Counted from the stretch's first letter, positions 1-6,673 are shown. The stretch is 9,539 bases of DNA from Gammaproteobacteria bacterium (GCA_029243665.1 JAQWRO010000039.1:1-9539), one strand, 5' to 3'. Translations and numbers: made by a program. The notes: a model not told the origin generated them from the letters alone.

Positions 1-1109
1 ATTATTTTGATATTGCATCTTCAACACCTGTTGATTCGAGAGTTATTGAGGCTATGCTGCCATATTTTCATACGCATTTTGCTAATCCTAATGCGCAACA
101 TAAACTTGGACAGGAAGCTGCAAAAGCAATTAAACAATCTACAGAAAAAATTGCTGATTTACTCAATATGGATCCTAAGGGTATTGTTTGGACTTCTGGT
201 GCAACTGAGTCAATTACAACCAGTGTTGTCAGTGCAACTAAGTATTATAAGTCCGGTGATAAAAATCATATGCTAACAACACCTCTAGAGCACAGTGCCC
301 TTGCGGAAACAATTAAACAAACTCCATCTAATGTTAGTTATTTATCTGATCTGAAATCGTACGGTTTAATTAATCCAGATGAAATTAAACAGCACAAAAA
401 TGCATATATGTTGGGCACACACCATGTTAATAATGAAATAGGTGTTATTCAGCCAATGGATGAAATAATCGACATCTGTCGAACAAATGGGATTGTAACT
501 TGTATTGATGCAACACAAAGTTTAGGCAAAGTTGATTTTAATGAAATACCTAGCAACGCAGATTATTTGACACTTTCTTGTCATAAAGCTTATGGCCCAA
601 GGGGCATAGGTATTTTATATGCTAATCAAAAGCCTAAAAGACATATTGAGTCTATTGTTTTTGGTAAATCTAGATGGCATGAAAGACCAGGTACACCTAG
701 TACGGCTTTAATTGTTGGCTTTGCAAAGGCACTGGAAATATTTGAAAGTGATTCACTTAAAAAGGTATCAGAATTAAAGGAATGTTTTCTGAAGTATATT
801 CATCCGGATATTAAGCCAAATTTATCCCACGATGCTATGGTGCCACATATTCAAAACATTCATACCAAGGGTGTTTTAGCGCCCACGTTGATTCATCACC
901 TAAAAGAATTTTGCTTGGCCACAGGTTCTGCTTGTCATTCAGAAAACCATTCTGCATCACATGTCTTATCTTCATTGGCTCTAGATGAAAGTGCTACAAG
1001 AGAATCTATTAGAGTATCTTTTTGTCATAAGCACACAGAAGAAGATATCAAGCATTTTTGTGAAAAATTAAATTATGTTTATCTAAAACTTAGAGCAATG
1101 AATCCATGA
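1..1109 (+). CDS. Cysteine desulfurase, IscS/NifS type (5' end outside window)
   Basis: PLP-dependent enzyme predicted to remove sulfur from L-cysteine as an enzyme-bound persulfide for Fe-S cluster or tRNA thiolation pathways. The frame is open from base 3 and begins with a YFD-x-ASSTPVD segment, matching the YLD-x-(S/A)-(A/T)-TTPVD start of IscS, so only a few N-terminal residues are missing. Visible motifs are HHVNNEIGVIQP (PLP-stacking His), DATQS, the Schiff-base lysine in SCHKAYGPRGIG (codon 585-587), and the catalytic cysteine in GSACHSE (codon 933-935) on a loop as long as in IscS (group I). The usual GGGxE(R/H)..RSGT segment is replaced by GKSRWHERPGT. No iscU, iscA or hscBA follows, so this is probably a solo paralogue rather than the isc-operon IscS; hence no symbol. 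Its stop overlaps the next start (ATGA). The family is certain; the physiological acceptor is not known. Confidence 0.93.
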   Translation, partial: YFDIASSTPVDSRVIEAMLPYFHTHFANPNAQHKLGQEAAKAIKQSTEKIADLLNMDPKGIVWTSGATESITTSVVSATKYYKSGDKNHMLTTPLEHSALAETIKQTPSNVSYLSDLKSYGLINPDEIKQHKNAYMLGTHHVNNEIGVIQPMDEIIDICRTNGIVTCIDATQSLGKVDFNEIPSNADYLTLSCHKAYGPRGIGILYANQKPKRHIESIVFGKSRWHERPGTPSTALIVGFAKALEIFESDSLKKVSELKECFLKYIHPDIKPNLSHDAMVPHIQNIHTKGVLAPTLIHHLKEFCLATGSACHSENHSASHVLSSLALDESATRESIRVSFCHKHTEEDIKHFCEKLNYVYLKLRAMNP

Positions 1110-1288
1110 ATAAATCTTTTATATACAAAGGTGATTACAAAGGTTTAAAGTATCAATCATTAAAATTAAATGATAGTAAAGAGCATATTGTTTGGATATA
1201 TGACAAGAAAAAGTTTTATTACAGGTGTTATGGTTTACCGGATACCATTAGCTTTTGTGAAAAAGGTTTATTATATTTAAATAGATAA
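1106..1288 (+). CDS. Small hypothetical protein coupled to the cysteine desulfurase
   Basis: Predicted 60-residue soluble protein that I do not recognise. Its ATG overlaps the desulfurase TGA in an ATGA arrangement, which suggests translational coupling and supports it as a real gene. The protein is basic and rich in Lys and Tyr (for example DKKKFYYRCYG near residues 33-43). It has two cysteines (about residues 41 and 51) and no signal peptide or membrane segment. The pattern of short hydrophobic stretches separated by charged turns suggests a small beta-rich fold, which is inference. The reading frame stays open for 31 more codons after its TAA, so it could be a shortened version of a roughly 92-residue protein. 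By position it may assist the desulfurase or its sulfur acceptor, but nothing in the sequence shows a function. It does not resemble IscX, IscU or TusA. Confidence 0.6.
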   Translation: MNKSFIYKGDYKGLKYQSLKLNDSKEHIVWIYDKKKFYYRCYGLPDTISFCEKGLLYLNR

Positions 1289-1384
1289 AAAGCAATAAAT
1301 GAACTTTTATTGATTAAAAATTTAAGTAACAAAGAAAAACTAATAATTCAAAATCTAACTGCATTTTCAGAAAATCTATTATAG
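1289..1384 (+). other. In-frame open extension after the small ORF (possible decayed 3' end)
   Basis: Directly after the TAA at 1286-1288 the same frame continues for 31 codons to a TAG at 1382-1384. The translation begins KAINELLLIKNLSNKEK and looks like an amphipathic helix rather than random AT-rich sequence. It has no ATG/GTG start or ribosome binding site of its own. A weak AT-rich stem (CAATAAA 1293-1299 with TTTATTG 1306-1312, 6-nt loop) lies inside but lacks a U tract. The stretch may be the former C-terminus of the upstream protein cut off by a nonsense change, or chance. No convincing promoter for the following glycosyltransferase is visible here. Confidence 0.25.
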
Positions 1385-1400
1385 ATATTATCTTTTAATA

Positions 1401-2537
1401 ATGATAAATTCATTGATGATGGATGGAAACAAAATAACTGTATCTTACATATTACCTATTAAGGATGTTTATTCTTGTCAAAATTATGGTGCTGTTTCTT
1501 TAGTTGTTTCAGAATTTATAAATTATAGTAATCATGATCAACACTTCGTTTTTGGAAAAAAACATAAGCTAAAGGTACTTAGGTATGGAAAGTTTGTGCC
1601 TAGAAAAATACTTACCATTCCTTTTGTAAAAAAATCACTCCTTTTTAGGGTTTCTTGTTTGTTCTATATTAAAACAAAGCTTTATAAAAATAACATCATT
1701 GAAATTCACAATCGTCCAAAAATGTTTAGGTATTTCAACTTCATTAATAATTATGTTATTGTTTTTTTTCACAATCACCCACGCAACATGGAAGGTTCTA
1801 AAACTGTAAATGAACGCATGTACTTGTTAAAACATGCATCAAAACTTTTTTTCAATAGCGACTATATAAAAAAACAATTTTTAGAAGATTTAAACATGTC
1901 TAATCAATTGATTAATAAGTGTGCTACAGTATATCCTTCTTTTGATTTTAATAAATATAATTCTTTTTATAACGTAAAAAAATCAAAAACTATTATTTTT
2001 GTTGGTCGTTTAGTGCCAGACAAAGGTTGTTTAGAGTTTTTAACTGCTTTCGATAAAATAAAAGAAGAATGCTCTGATTGGAAATTAATCATTGTTGGGC
2101 CTATGACAAATAAAAATAATGACTATGTAAAAAAAGTTAATGTAATTATGTCTTCATTAGAAAGTTATGTGACCTATTTTAACTATCAAACACATGAAGA
2201 AGTGTTGAAATTATTTGCCAGTTCTGAAATTGCATGCCTGCCCTCACAGTGGGAAGAACCATTTGGCCGTGTTGTTATGGAAGGTATGGCTATGGGCTGC
2301 GCCACAATAACATCTAAGCGTGGTGGTATACCAGAAATTGCTGGTGATGATGCCATTGTTATCGAGCCAATAGTAGACAATCTAAAAGAGGCTTTGCTTA
2401 AATTGACAAAAAATAGTGTTCTAAGACAATCGCTTCAAGTCAAAGGGCGTCAACGCATTCAAGAAAAGTTCAACTTAGAAAAAACATCAAAAAGAATAGA
2501 TGATTTAAGAGAACAAGTAATTATAAAACAAAGTTAG
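1401..2537 (+). CDS. Glycosyltransferase family 4 (GT-B fold)
   Basis: Predicted retaining glycosyltransferase that moves a sugar from a nucleotide-sugar donor to a surface glycan such as LPS core, O-antigen or capsule, acting at the cytoplasmic face of the inner membrane. The protein has 378 residues, normal for GT4. The N-terminal acceptor half (about 10-180) contains a FFHNHPR segment near 122-128. The C-terminal donor half begins around 196 with IIFVGRLVPDKG (Arg203 and Lys208 are the usual donor-phosphate contacts). It carries the E-x7-E signature in EPFGRVVME (Glu286, Glu294), followed by GG-IPEI. No Shine-Dalgarno precedes the ATG at 1401; in-frame ATGs at 1416 and 1419 are alternatives and also lack one, so the start is uncertain. 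A T8 tract at 1762-1769 lies in frame. The stop overlaps that of the convergent GT8-like gene. Sugar specificity cannot be read from sequence. Confidence 0.9.
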   Translation: MINSLMMDGNKITVSYILPIKDVYSCQNYGAVSLVVSEFINYSNHDQHFVFGKKHKLKVLRYGKFVPRKILTIPFVKKSLLFRVSCLFYIKTKLYKNNIIEIHNRPKMFRYFNFINNYVIVFFHNHPRNMEGSKTVNERMYLLKHASKLFFNSDYIKKQFLEDLNMSNQLINKCATVYPSFDFNKYNSFYNVKKSKTIIFVGRLVPDKGCLEFLTAFDKIKEECSDWKLIIVGPMTNKNNDYVKKVNVIMSSLESYVTYFNYQTHEEVLKLFASSEIACLPSQWEEPFGRVVMEGMAMGCATITSKRGGIPEIAGDDAIVIEPIVDNLKEALLKLTKNSVLRQSLQVKGRQRIQEKFNLEKTSKRIDDLREQVIIKQS

Positions 2538-3469
2538 ACTTTCTCAGATTCTTCTTTGTATAAACTGTAATGTATTTTTTTAGTAATAATTTGATCATTT
2601 TGATTTACACACATTACAGATAGTGATTCAGATAAGCGATTATTGATACCTGCTAAATGAACAATACTAATTGGATCGTGTGGTAGATATAAATCTGTAA
2701 ACATATTTATTGTTTCATCGAACCGCCATATAGGTGGATTTAAAAAATTGCATATATCTGGTAATAGCTCATATTTTAAATCGTTCTCTATTACTGCTAA
2801 GGCAAGTGATAATTGGTCACTTGTAAAAACTCTGCCCTTCTTTAAAACAATTTCTTGCCAGTTTTGCCAATACTGCCAATGAGGTGCATGTTTGTTTAAT
2901 GCATATACACCACAATTTAAAACAGGTCTAACCATTAATTTTTTTAATAAATCACGAGATAATTTAGCCTTCAATCCATTTTTGTAAAGAATACCTCTTG
3001 GTTCATAACGATTAAACAATTTTGAGAAAAAATGTTCTCTAAGTGTTATGTGCTTATCTTGTAAACGACTTGCTTGCGAAACAATACCAAGTTTTAATGC
3101 ATTAGAAGCTTGGAGTAAATATCTGAATGCTTGATCTGTTTGTACCCAGGTATCTGCATCTAAAAAAATGATATTGTCGAATTCAGGAAATAAAAGGTTT
3201 AATCTGGGTTTATAATAATTAACAAGTAAAGTTCTTCTATTTTTTAATTTTTTTTGGTGTTGAGCATCCACAAAATTAATTTTTTTTAAACACACACCTT
3301 TATTCTCAAGCCACTTTTTATTTGTCTCTGACAAACCTCCGTCTAGAAAAGCAATAGTAAAATAATTGAGTGTTTTTTGAGCTTGAATAGATTCAATTAA
3401 AGACTTTGCAAGTGGAAAATAGGTTTGATCGCATCCAGTGACAATTAGATTTCTTTGTTTACTTAACAT
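2534..3469 (-). CDS. Glycosyltransferase family 8-like (GT-A fold)
   Basis: Predicted nucleotide-sugar-dependent glycosyltransferase of 311 residues, typical for GT8. The N-terminal strand LIVTGCDQTYFPLAKSLI (8-25) fits the nucleotide-binding start of the fold. FLDADTWV (102-109) supplies the metal-binding DxD motif (Asp104-Ala-Asp106). LNCGVYALNK (184-193) resembles the N-(S/A/C)-G-V/F motif before the acceptor site, and HLAG (271-274) gives the C-terminal metal-ligand histidine typical of GT8. No membrane segment is seen. It points left and converges on the GT4 gene with overlapping stops (TAA on -, TAG on +), leaving no room for a terminator between them. Two A8 runs on the coding strand (3248-3255 and 3280-3287) make it prone to slippage. 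No clear Shine-Dalgarno precedes the chosen ATG. It probably works in the same surface-glycan pathway as its neighbour (inference). Confidence 0.85.
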   Translation of the reverse strand: MLSKQRNLIVTGCDQTYFPLAKSLIESIQAQKTLNYFTIAFLDGGLSETNKKWLENKGVCLKKINFVDAQHQKKLKNRRTLLVNYYKPRLNLLFPEFDNIIFLDADTWVQTDQAFRYLLQASNALKLGIVSQASRLQDKHITLREHFFSKLFNRYEPRGILYKNGLKAKLSRDLLKKLMVRPVLNCGVYALNKHAPHWQYWQNWQEIVLKKGRVFTSDQLSLALAVIENDLKYELLPDICNFLNPPIWRFDETINMFTDLYLPHDPISIVHLAGINNRLSESLSVMCVNQNDQIITKKIHYSLYKEESEKV

Positions 3470-3539
3470 AGACCAATCATAACATATTTTTTTATTTTCT
3501 ATCTATTGAGGTGTGAAAAATACATTTTCATTTCATTTA

Positions 3540-3576
3540 GACAGTAAAAACAATGCCATAGGATATTTTTACTGTC
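3540..3576. promoter_or_regulatory. Perfect 11-bp inverted repeat upstream of ndk
   Basis: GACAGTAAAAA (3540-3550) and TTTTTACTGTC (3566-3576) are exact reverse complements separated by 15 bases. The repeat ends nine bases before the -35 element of the predicted ndk promoter, with its centre about 60 bp upstream of the expected transcription start. It lies between divergent genes, so it cannot be a terminator for either annotated neighbour. It could be an operator or activator site for a dimeric regulator, or the end of an unannotated small transcript. The arms end in A5/T5, so as RNA it would fold into a modest hairpin with a large loop. Confidence 0.55.
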
Positions 3577-3585
3577 ATTTGTTAC

Positions 3586-3613
3586 TTGATTAAAATTGCA
3601 ATACGGATATAAT
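3586..3613 (+). promoter_or_regulatory. Predicted sigma-70 promoter of ndk-rlmN
   Basis: TTGATT at 3586-3591 (4 of 6 matches to TTGACA) and a perfect TATAAT at 3608-3613 are separated by 16 bp. Transcription would start near 3620, giving a leader of about 20 bases before the ndk ATG. This is the best promoter match noticed in the window and would drive ndk and the overlapping rlmN. Confidence 0.65.
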
Positions 3614-3639
3614 GTAAATTAATATTTTTGGAGAATAAA

Positions 3640-4044
3640 ATGACTGTGGAAAAAACATTATCTATTATTAAACCTGATGCTGTTGCAGATAAAATTGCTG
3701 GGAAAATCATTGACATGATTGAAAATGCTGATTTAAATATCGTTAAAATGAAAAAAATGCATTTTGATACTGATCTTGCGCAACGTTTTTATGATGTTCA
3801 TAAAGAAAGACCCTTCTATAATGATTTAGTTGATTTCATGGTATCTGGTCCTGTAGTTGTAATGGAGTTAGAAGGTGAAAATGCCATTGCTAATTATAGA
3901 AATATAATGGGTGCAACTAACCCTAGTGAAGCAAGCCCAGAAAGTATTCGTGGTAAATATGCTTCATCTATAGATAAGAACTGCGTCCATGGTTCTGATG
4001 CAACAGATACCGCTGCATATGAATTAGGTTTAATTTTTGGTTAA
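3640..4044 (+). CDS. ndk: Nucleoside diphosphate kinase
   Basis: Cytosolic enzyme that transfers the gamma phosphate from ATP to NDPs and dNDPs through a phosphohistidine, balancing nucleotide pools. The protein has 134 residues. It shows SIIKPDAV (8-15), FMVSGPVVVMELEGENA (66-82), MGATNP (90-95) and the active-site histidine His117 in NCVHGSD (114-120). An in-frame TTG at 3628 would add four residues, but GGAG at 3630-3633 sits six bases before the ATG at 3640, so that ATG is the start. The protein stops at the LIFG equivalent of E. coli FFG and lacks the roughly nine-residue C-terminal tail (143 residues in E. coli). Its stop codon lies inside the start region of rlmN, so the two are co-transcribed and probably coupled. 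ndk next to rlmN is the normal gammaproteobacterial order. Confidence 0.97.
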   Translation: MTVEKTLSIIKPDAVADKIAGKIIDMIENADLNIVKMKKMHFDTDLAQRFYDVHKERPFYNDLVDFMVSGPVVVMELEGENAIANYRNIMGATNPSEASPESIRGKYASSIDKNCVHGSDATDTAAYELGLIFG

Positions 4045-5116
4045 TTCTAAACCATACAATCTTCTAGACTATGATATAGATGCGCTTGCAGATTTATTTG
4101 AAGCAAATGGATTTCAGCGTTTTCGAAGTCAACAATTGATTAAATGGATCCATCAAAAGTTGATAGATGATTTTGATCAGATGAGTAATATAGGCAAGGC
4201 ACTTATATCATGGTTGAAAATTAATACCACTATTTCACCTCCTCCTATAAAACATCAGCAGATCAGTCAAGATGGAACCATTAAATGGTTGTTATCGTCA
4301 GCTGAGGGTCATTATGAGATGGTTTATATTCCTGAAAAAAAACGTGGCACATTATGTGTATCATCTCAGGTTGGATGTGCGCTTGCGTGCAAGTTTTGTG
4401 CAACAGGTAAACAAGGTTTTACACGAAATCTTAGTTGTCATGAGATTATTGGTCAGCTTTGGTTGGCTAATCGGGTCGTCCAATCGATTCATGGTAAAGA
4501 TAGATCAATAACCAATGTTGTATTCATGGGTATGGGTGAACCATTAATGAATGTTGGTCCAGTTTTTAAAGCTGTTGGTCTAATGTTGAATGATTTTGCT
4601 TATGGTTTATCTAAATACAGAGTAACTATTTCGACTGTTGGTGTCGTGCCTGTGATGAAAAAAATGCTTCATAAAAATGGACCAGCATTGGCAGTGTCTC
4701 TCCATGCACCTAATGAGCAACTTAGAAGTAATATTATTCCACTTAATAATAAATTCTCACTTAAATTACTACTGGATACTTGTCGTGATTATACGAGAAC
4801 AACGAATAGAGAAATAACTTTTGAATATACTATGATGCATGATAAAAATGATCGCCTTGAACATGCTGATGAACTTTCAAATATTTTAAAACAAATTGAT
4901 TGTAAAATTAATTTAATACCATGTAACCCTATTGAAGACGGAATATTCCTGCCTTCAAACAAAAAAAGACTCATCCAGTTTCAGTCGCGTCTCCAAAAAA
5001 ATGGTTATCATGTAACAATTAGAAAAACACGTGGTGATGACATCAATGCTGCCTGTGGCCAATTGGCAGAAACATTCTTAAAAACTAAAAAATCACTTGT
5101 ACGGATTGAAACATAA
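4037..5116 (+). CDS. rlmN: Dual-specificity 23S rRNA/tRNA adenine-C2 methyltransferase RlmN
   Basis: Radical SAM enzyme that methylates C2 of A2503 in 23S rRNA and A37 of some tRNAs, tuning translational fidelity. The protein has 359 residues. An N-terminal helical accessory domain (about 8-60, YNLLDYDIDAL) is followed by SQDGTIKW (77-84). The core motif TLCVSSQVGCALACKFC holds Cys107 and the 4Fe-4S ligands Cys114, Cys118 and Cys121. MGMGEPLMN (164-172), SLHAPNE (221-227) and a C-terminal TRGDDINAACGQLA follow. Cys340 is the methyl-carrying cysteine equivalent to E. coli Cys355, so all catalytic residues are present. No ATG fits; the TTG at 4037 is chosen because AGG at 4026-4028 sits eight bases upstream and the homology begins a few residues later. 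It overlaps the end of ndk by eight bases. pilF/pilW, which usually follows, is absent. Confidence 0.97.
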   Translation: MVNSKPYNLLDYDIDALADLFEANGFQRFRSQQLIKWIHQKLIDDFDQMSNIGKALISWLKINTTISPPPIKHQQISQDGTIKWLLSSAEGHYEMVYIPEKKRGTLCVSSQVGCALACKFCATGKQGFTRNLSCHEIIGQLWLANRVVQSIHGKDRSITNVVFMGMGEPLMNVGPVFKAVGLMLNDFAYGLSKYRVTISTVGVVPVMKKMLHKNGPALAVSLHAPNEQLRSNIIPLNNKFSLKLLLDTCRDYTRTTNREITFEYTMMHDKNDRLEHADELSNILKQIDCKINLIPCNPIEDGIFLPSNKKRLIQFQSRLQKNGYHVTIRKTRGDDINAACGQLAETFLKTKKSLVRIET

Positions 5117-5157
5117 ATTTAGATATTTTATTTATGGTTAAACATGATTTTAATAGC

Positions 5158-5163
5158 TATAAT
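5158..5163 (+). promoter_or_regulatory. Possible -10 element for the MDR gene
   Basis: A perfect TATAAT lies 27 bases before the ATG of the oxidoreductase gene, in the 74-base gap after rlmN. No good -35 is found at 16-18 bp upstream (the best sites read like TGGTTA), so the call is weak. It would give a short leader that includes the AGGG ribosome binding site at 5177-5180. Confidence 0.35.
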
Positions 5164-5190
5164 TAATATATGTTATAGGGAAACAATGAT

Positions 5191-6219
5191 ATGAAAAATA
5201 GATGTTATCGTTTGTTAGATAAGTTTGGTATTGATAATTTAAAAGTTGTTACTGAAACTATCCCAGATGTCCCTCCATCTGGACATGTGCTGGTTAAAAC
5301 ACATGCCGTTTCTTTAAATTACAGAGATTTACTCATGCTGGATGGTAAGTATGATCCACGAGTGTCATTAGGTTTTATTCCCTGCTCTGATATGGCTGGT
5401 GAAATAATAGCTGTGGGTGAGAATGTTGCTGAATTAGAAATTGGTGATATGGTTAATAGTTGTTTCTATCAATGGCCTGAGCCCTCTGGTCTTGAAGAAA
5501 AAATTCGATTTACTCATACCTTAGGTGGCACGATGGATGGTGTTTTATGTGAGTACAAAATTTTACCTCATTGGGGAATTACAAAGTATTCAAATCATTT
5601 AACACCTCAAGAGGCTTCTACAATACCCTGTGCAGGCGTCGTTACCTGGCATGCACTTTTTGATGACCATAGACCTTTGGCTGCTGGTGATACAGTAGTT
5701 ATGATTGGTAGTGGAGGTGTCAGTAGTTATGTCATTCAGTTAGCTAAAGCTGCTGGCGCAATTACAATTGTTATATCACGTTCGAAAGAAAAAGAAGAAA
5801 AATTAAAATCACTTGGTGTTGATCATGTGATTAATAGTTTAGAACATCCAGAATGGTCTAAGCAAGTTGTTGAGATTACTGGTCGTGGGGCTGATAGGAT
5901 TATTGAGACAGGTGGATCTGGTACATTAGAGCAATCTATTTATGCCACCAGAGCTAATGGTATTATTTATTTAATAGGCGTAATTGCAGAACCTGGTCAG
6001 CTATGTGATAAAACAATTAAACGGATGTTAATGTATGGTGTCACGGTTAAGGGTTTATTGGTTGGTCATCGCTCCTTGCAATTAAAATTAAATCGTTGCA
6101 TGAGAAACAATAAAATAAAACCTATCATTGATAAAACTTTTGACTTTGAAAATGCAAATAAAGCATTTGAATATTTGCGTTCTGGTAATCAATTAGGCAA
6201 AATAACTATAAATATATAG
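5191..6219 (+). CDS. Zinc-independent MDR-family NAD(P)H-dependent oxidoreductase
   Basis: Medium-chain dehydrogenase/reductase, probably an NAD(P)H-dependent quinone or enone reductase or alcohol dehydrogenase-like enzyme; the substrate is unknown. The protein has 342 residues, normal for the family. A GroES-like N-terminal domain (about 1-125) includes SLNYRDLLMLDGKY (41-54) and DMAGEI-AVGENV (67-79). There is no catalytic zinc cysteine after the first motif and no four-cysteine structural zinc loop, which places it with the quinone-oxidoreductase branch. A Rossmann domain follows with AGVVTWHAL (148-156) and MIGSGGVSSYVIQLAKAAGA (171-190). The second strand ends in ISRSKEK, whose basic residue may favour NADPH (inference). 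The C-terminus has the usual KAFEYLRSGNQLGKI. Start: ATG 5191 with AGGG at 5177-5180; the nearby ATG at 5186 hits a stop at once. It occupies the position where pilF/pilW is expected. The rodZ-like gene begins ten bases after its stop, so both may share a transcript. Confidence 0.9.
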   Translation: MKNRCYRLLDKFGIDNLKVVTETIPDVPPSGHVLVKTHAVSLNYRDLLMLDGKYDPRVSLGFIPCSDMAGEIIAVGENVAELEIGDMVNSCFYQWPEPSGLEEKIRFTHTLGGTMDGVLCEYKILPHWGITKYSNHLTPQEASTIPCAGVVTWHALFDDHRPLAAGDTVVMIGSGGVSSYVIQLAKAAGAITIVISRSKEKEEKLKSLGVDHVINSLEHPEWSKQVVEITGRGADRIIETGGSGTLEQSIYATRANGIIYLIGVIAEPGQLCDKTIKRMLMYGVTVKGLLVGHRSLQLKLNRCMRNNKIKPIIDKTFDFENANKAFEYLRSGNQLGKITINI

Positions 6220-6229
6220 GAAAATTTAT

Positions 6230-6673
6230 ATGCCAGCATTATCCATTGGCGCAAGACTCATTGCTGCCAGAGAACATTCAAAGCTAACACTTGAAAAAAT
6301 TTCAGAAAATACAAAAATGCCTTTGAAAAAATTAGAGGCGTTAGAAAATGATGAAGTTAACGTTGAAGAATTTACAGCGTTTGATAAAGCTTTTTTAAAA
6401 AAATACTGTCAATTTATCGGTGTTATTTATGATGATCTATTTGCTGACCTAAAAGTTAAGTCCATTAAACTGGATAAGCTTGAAAACAAGTTTGTTAGGC
6501 CAGTCAGAACAACTAGACGTAAAAAAAGATTAAATCTCATGTCTTTTGTCGTAAGTGTTTGTGTATTGATGGTTGGTTACTACTCTTTTATAGTTCTAAC
6601 TCCGCAATATAAAGAAGAAATTACTACAAATAATCACCTTATTCTAGATGCTGCTTACAACCAAAATATATGA
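6230..6673 (+). CDS. RodZ-like cytoskeletal/HTH membrane protein, lacking the periplasmic domain
   Basis: Predicted bitopic inner-membrane protein of the RodZ family, which links MreB filaments to the elongation machinery. The protein has 147 residues, against 337 for E. coli RodZ. An N-terminal HTH_25/Xre-type domain spans about 5-70 (SIGARLIAAREHSKLTLEKI, then PLKKLEALEN and FDKAFLKKYCQFIG). A basic juxtamembrane patch follows (RTTRRKKR, 93-100), then one membrane helix (about 102-123, ending FIVL) and a periplasmic tail of only about 24 residues. The Pro/Thr-rich linker and DUF4115 beta-domain of full RodZ are missing. Start ATG 6230 has AGGA at 6218-6221, overlapping the upstream stop. 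It overlaps hisS by ATGA at 6670-6673. The cluster position and HTH-plus-TM layout support the assignment, but the size leaves open a related truncated protein, so no symbol is given. Confidence 0.8.
   Translation: MPALSIGARLIAAREHSKLTLEKISENTKMPLKKLEALENDEVNVEEFTAFDKAFLKKYCQFIGVIYDDLFADLKVKSIKLDKLENKFVRPVRTTRRKKRLNLMSFVVSVCVLMVGYYSFIVLTPQYKEEITTNNHLILDAAYNQNI

Noticed and set aside
7..276. 89-codon open frame overlapping the 5' part of the cysteine desulfurase
   Set aside because: It is a shadow frame; the desulfurase frame through the same bases carries clear family motifs, and this product is low-complexity Leu/Ile/Arg.
1106..1288. The small protein as IscX, which often lies near ndk
   Set aside because: IscX is acidic with a conserved LDxxxVRFTDL-H-W-like pattern; this protein is basic and shows none of it.
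1293..1312. CAATAAA/TTTATTG stem as a rho-independent terminator
   Set aside because: The seven-pair stem has one G-C pair and no U tract follows; such stems arise by chance in AT-rich sequence.
2186..2380. Antisense open frame within the GT4 gene
   Set aside because: It lies opposite the conserved E-x7-E domain and has no support as a gene. The same holds for the antisense frames at 4789-4974, 6899-7117 and 9020-9214.
3628..3639. Upstream TTG start adding four residues to Ndk
   Set aside because: The GGAG ribosome binding site overlaps this TTG and is correctly spaced for the ATG at 3640, whose product starts as Ndk normally does.
5153..5160. ATAGCTAT palindrome before the MDR gene as an operator
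   Set aside because: Eight bases of AT-rich palindrome overlapping a -10 element is expected by chance and the symmetry does not extend.
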